Assembly (NCBI GenBank): GCA_015688915.1 | Contig: JAATGX010000123.1 | Location: 1 to 7,810 of the forward strand | Direction: 5' to 3' | From: Desulfuromonadales bacterium | GTDB taxonomy: Bacteria > Desulfobacterota > Desulfuromonadia > Geobacterales > Pseudopelobacteraceae | DNA length: 7,810 nucleotides | Shown here: piece after piece, positions 5,981 through 7,810 of the stretch | How positions within the stretch are numbered: the first letter of the stretch is position 1 | Layout of the letters: every line of letters begins with the position of its first letter | Program-made: the position numbers and the translations under genes | The notes under the pieces: generated by a model | What the model saw: the letters and a program-made list of their open reading frames with translations, nothing else | Told to the model about the DNA's origin: nothing | The model's database searches: none

Positions 5981-6252
5981 CCCAGAACCCTTTCCTTCAA
6001 CTCCTTGCCGACCTTGAAAAAGGGAAGCTTTTTGGGCCGGACCGTGATCGGTTTACCGGTCTTCGGATTTCTGCCGGTATAGGCGGTGTACTCCTTGATC
6101 ACAAAACTGCCGATGCCGCGGATCTCGACACGCTCACCCGCCACCATCGCGTCGGTCAGGGAGTTGAAAATGATGTTGACCACATCTTCGGCCCTCTTAT
6201 GGGAAACATCCTTTTTGATGGCCAACCGCTCGATGAGTTCAGACTTGTTCAT
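5977..6252 (-). CDS. HU/IHF-family DNA-binding protein (IHF-beta-like)
   Basis: This 91-aa nucleoid protein would bind and bend DNA as a dimer. The fold is complete: N-terminal helices beginning NKSELIERLA (2-11), the turn GERVEIRGIGSF (39-50), and a beta-arm with the GRNPKTG tip (60-66) carrying the intercalating proline at 63. The C-terminal helix holds KKLPFFKVGKELKE (74-87). KSELIERLA and GERVEIRG resemble IHF-beta more than HU, but this branch is often labelled either way and no alpha partner is in the window. Two in-frame ATGs exist. I chose 6252 because AGGGGG (6265-6260) is 7 nt upstream, whereas the ATG at 6258 is only 1 nt from it. A strong terminator follows, and a possible promoter lies in the end of the upstream gene. 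Confidence 0.93.
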   Translation of the reverse strand: MNKSELIERLAIKKDVSHKRAEDVVNIIFNSLTDAMVAGERVEIRGIGSFVIKEYTAYTGRNPKTGKPITVRPKKLPFFKVGKELKERVLG

Positions 6253-6268
6253 TACCATTCCCCCTGAC

Positions 6269-6297
6269 AGTGTATAAAAAAATCATTTCAGTGACAA
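6269..6297 (-). promoter_or_regulatory. Possible promoter for the HU/IHF-like gene
   Basis: On the minus strand TTGTCA (6297-6292) matches the -35 consensus at 5 of 6 positions. TACACT (6274-6269) sits 17 bp downstream as a 4-of-6 -10; TATACA (6276-6271) is a better hexamer but at only 15 bp. The transcript would begin near 6262-6264, leaving almost no leader before the ATG, which is a reason for doubt. The -35 overlaps the last codons of the TPR gene. Confidence 0.35.
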
Positions 6298-7322
6298 CAC
6301 CCCCCGAGATAGCGCTTGAATACGGCGGCGGCTTCCTGCTGCCGGTCGCATTGCAGCAGCACGCCATGCAGCTTTTCAGCCGCTGGCCGGGCAAAGGGGG
6401 TCGAAAGCAGCGTGCCATAGTGTCCGATCGCCCCATCCGCATCCCCGGCCAACCGGCAGGTGTCGCCCCGCAACATCCTGGCATTTTCAGGAAGGATCTC
6501 GCGGGCGATCATCGCATCAAGACGTTCGACCGCCTCGTCCAGACGCCCGCCGTCAATCAACAGCAGAGCCAGACCAAGGTGCGGCAGCGGGTTGCCGGGG
6601 TTTTCCGCAACCGCTGCATGCAGGCTTGCCTCGGCATCCTGCGTGTTGCCGAGCCGGTGCAGGATCATCCCCTTTTCATACCAATAGATATCATCGGAGG
6701 AGCCATTGCCCCATTCCTCCAACAACGCGAGGGCTTCGGCATGGTCATCCCTGCTCGCGGCCAGATAGGCATATGCAAATTTCTCTCCTAATCCGGCATA
6801 ACGGCTGTACATATCGCCGGGGAGTTGCCGGATCAGAAGATCATAGTAGTCCAGGGGAGACAGGTCCGGGTCTTCATACCGGGCGGCGGCCCGCGTTTCG
6901 GGTTTTGTTGCGGCGCACGATGCGCAGGCGCCGCCCGAGTGTGCTAATTTATTTGTATCATTGGTGTTTTCGACCAAGGTTGCAAGCAGTTTTTCCGCCT
7001 TTTCCCGTAGGTCCGGATCGTCAGTCAGCGTTTTTGCCAGATCAAGGTGCTCCGCCGCCTTGGCATGGGCTCCCCGGTCAATGGCGTGTTCCGCCTCGGC
7101 GATATTCGCCTCGGCCAGCGCCCTGTTTGCCAGGGCGATCTTTGCCCTGAACGTCCCACTGAGGTCATCGGCCGGTTCCGCATCCTTTCCGCCGAGATGC
7201 CTTTGCAACCCGTCTTCATAGGCGGTCCGCGCATCAAAGAAACAGTGGGATGCAAGGTAGCGGTCACCCTTTGCCAGATAATCATCGGCTTTTTTCGAAA
7301 ACAGCCGCGCAAGAAACGCCAT
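6288..7322 (-). CDS. TPR-repeat protein of unknown specific function
   Basis: The 344-aa product is built of paired amphipathic helices typical of tetratricopeptide repeats. An N-terminal block covers about 10-118, for example YLAKGDRYLASHCFFDARTA at 15-34 and the AKAAEHLDLAK helix near 87-97. A C-terminal block of repeats covers about 175-338, for example WYEKGMILHRLGNTQDAEAS near 214-233. A linker at about 119-155 contains GACASCAA (131-138, a CxxC), and the protein ends in Gly-Gly-Cys-Cys-His. No signal peptide or membrane segment is evident, so it is probably cytoplasmic and binds proteins. The ATG at 7322 has a purine-rich SD region (GGGAGAGGTGG, 7337-7327) overlapping the stop of the upstream methyltransferase gene, so the two are likely co-transcribed. 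The exact role is not recognisable from sequence. Confidence 0.85.
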   Translation of the reverse strand: MAFLARLFSKKADDYLAKGDRYLASHCFFDARTAYEDGLQRHLGGKDAEPADDLSGTFRAKIALANRALAEANIAEAEHAIDRGAHAKAAEHLDLAKTLTDDPDLREKAEKLLATLVENTNDTNKLAHSGGACASCAATKPETRAAARYEDPDLSPLDYYDLLIRQLPGDMYSRYAGLGEKFAYAYLAASRDDHAEALALLEEWGNGSSDDIYWYEKGMILHRLGNTQDAEASLHAAVAENPGNPLPHLGLALLLIDGGRLDEAVERLDAMIAREILPENARMLRGDTCRLAGDADGAIGHYGTLLSTPFARPAAEKLHGVLLQCDRQQEAAAVFKRYLGGCCH

Positions 7323-7336
7323 CGGTCCACCTCTCC

Positions 7337-7810
7337 CTAGTCTTGTTGCAGCAAGGTGATACTTTCCACGTGATAGGTTTGCGGGAACATGTCCACCGGG
7401 ACGCTGGTGCGGACGCGGTATCCTTCCGCCGCCAGCAGCCCGCAATCCCGTGCCAGCGTGCTGGGATCGCAGGAGATATAGATGATCCGCTCCGGCTTGA
7501 GCAGGTGGAGCTCGCGAACCGTATCGGCCGCTCCGGTCCGGGGCGGGTCAAGGATGACGGTATCGAACCGCTGTCCACCGGCAACGAGACAACGGACGGC
7601 GACAGCGGCGTCGGAAGCCGTGAATCCGGCATTGCTGATCCCGTTGCGAAGGCTGTTGTCGACCGCTGCCGCAACAGACCCCTCGTACTCCTCGATACCG
7701 GTGATGGCGCCCACCTCCACCGCCAGGGGAAGTGAAAAATTGCCGTTGCCGCAGTACAGGTCCAGCACCCGCTCGTGCCCCCGAAAATTGGCCATATTCC
7801 GAATGAGTTC
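7337..7810 (-). CDS. rlmD: 23S rRNA (uracil-5-)-methyltransferase, TrmA/RlmD family (partial, N-terminus outside window)
   Basis: The visible 157 residues are the C-terminal SAM-dependent methyltransferase domain of the TrmA/RumA family, which puts a methyl group on C5 of a uridine in 23S rRNA (RlmC/RlmD) or tRNA (TrmA). Motifs appear in family order: VLDLYCGNGNFSLPLA (SAM motif I), VILDPPRTG (motif IV), YISCDPSTLARD (catalytic cysteine) and YHVESITLL with the conserved His-Val-Glu near the C-terminus. The frame is open to the window edge, so the ATG at 7795 is internal; the TRAM domain and any Fe-S cysteines would be upstream. RlmD-like is the usual label for such genes in related bacteria, but RlmC or TrmA specificity cannot be excluded. 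The TPR gene begins 14 nt after the TAG stop. Confidence 0.9.
   Translation of the reverse strand, partial: ELIRNMANFRGHERVLDLYCGNGNFSLPLAVEVGAITGIEEYEGSVAAAVDNSLRNGISNAGFTASDAAVAVRCLVAGGQRFDTVILDPPRTGAADTVRELHLLKPERIIYISCDPSTLARDCGLLAAEGYRVRTSVPVDMFPQTYHVESITLLQQD

Noticed and set aside
7323..7445. A 41-residue N-terminal extension of the TPR protein overlapping the methyltransferase gene
   Set aside because: The extension is Gly/Arg/Pro-rich shadow sequence, and the ATG at 7322 follows a purine-rich SD right after the upstream stop.
1..7810. Search by eye for CRISPR arrays, tRNA or rRNA genes, transposases, attachment sites or phage genes
   Set aside because: No spaced direct repeats, cloverleaf-like segments, transposase motifs or integrase motifs were seen. 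Faint or structured RNAs could still be missed without a covariance search.

Overview
The window is a GC-rich bacterial chromosome segment in which every recognisable gene lies on the minus strand, so it reads from high to low coordinates. Genes are tightly packed, with 4-11 bp overlaps and good Shine-Dalgarno (SD) sequences. An indolepyruvate:ferredoxin oxidoreductase (IorAB), a short Ppx/GppA phosphatase and an IHF-beta-like HU protein suggest an anaerobic, ferredoxin-using bacterium, most likely of the Desulfuromonadales/Geobacter type. That placement is inferred from gene content and style, not from a marker gene.

Layout in transcription order: (1) 7810-7337, C-terminal part of a TrmA/RlmD-family rRNA uracil-5-methyltransferase, cut by the window edge. 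(2) 7322-6288, a TPR-repeat protein 14 nt downstream, probably co-transcribed. (3) 6252-5977, a 91-aa HU/IHF-family DNA-binding protein, followed by a textbook intrinsic terminator at 5902-5881. (4) 5847-4204, a Na/Pi-cotransporter-like membrane protein with a C-terminal PhoU-like domain, overlapping by 11 bp (5) 4214-3288, a short Ppx/GppA phosphatase; together these form a phosphate/polyphosphate pair. (6) A good sigma-70-like promoter at 3168-3140 drives iorA (3087-1327) and iorB (1330-752, ATGA overlap), then a Cab-type beta-carbonic anhydrase (741-166) whose SD overlaps the iorB stop. (7) At 165-1 there is a dispersed-repeat-like tandem 8-mer, a weak terminator-like hairpin, and an SD plus ATG that appear to begin another minus-strand gene running off the window.

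Functional reading: iorAB and the carbonic anhydrase look like one transcription unit. IOR converts aryl-pyruvates plus CoA to aryl-acyl-CoA, CO2 and reduced ferredoxin, or runs in reverse, and the carbonic anhydrase would interconvert the CO2 with bicarbonate. The PhoU-domain transporter and Ppx/GppA pair points to phosphate or (p)ppGpp/polyP homeostasis, but the transporter has lost the canonical QSSS-type signatures, so its substrate is uncertain. I saw no tRNA, rRNA, CRISPR array, insertion sequence or phage gene, and no clear undescribed multi-gene system. The most unusual items are the iorAB-carbonic anhydrase linkage, the degenerate Na/Pi motifs, and an inverted repeat joining a possible -10 box to the start codon at the left edge.
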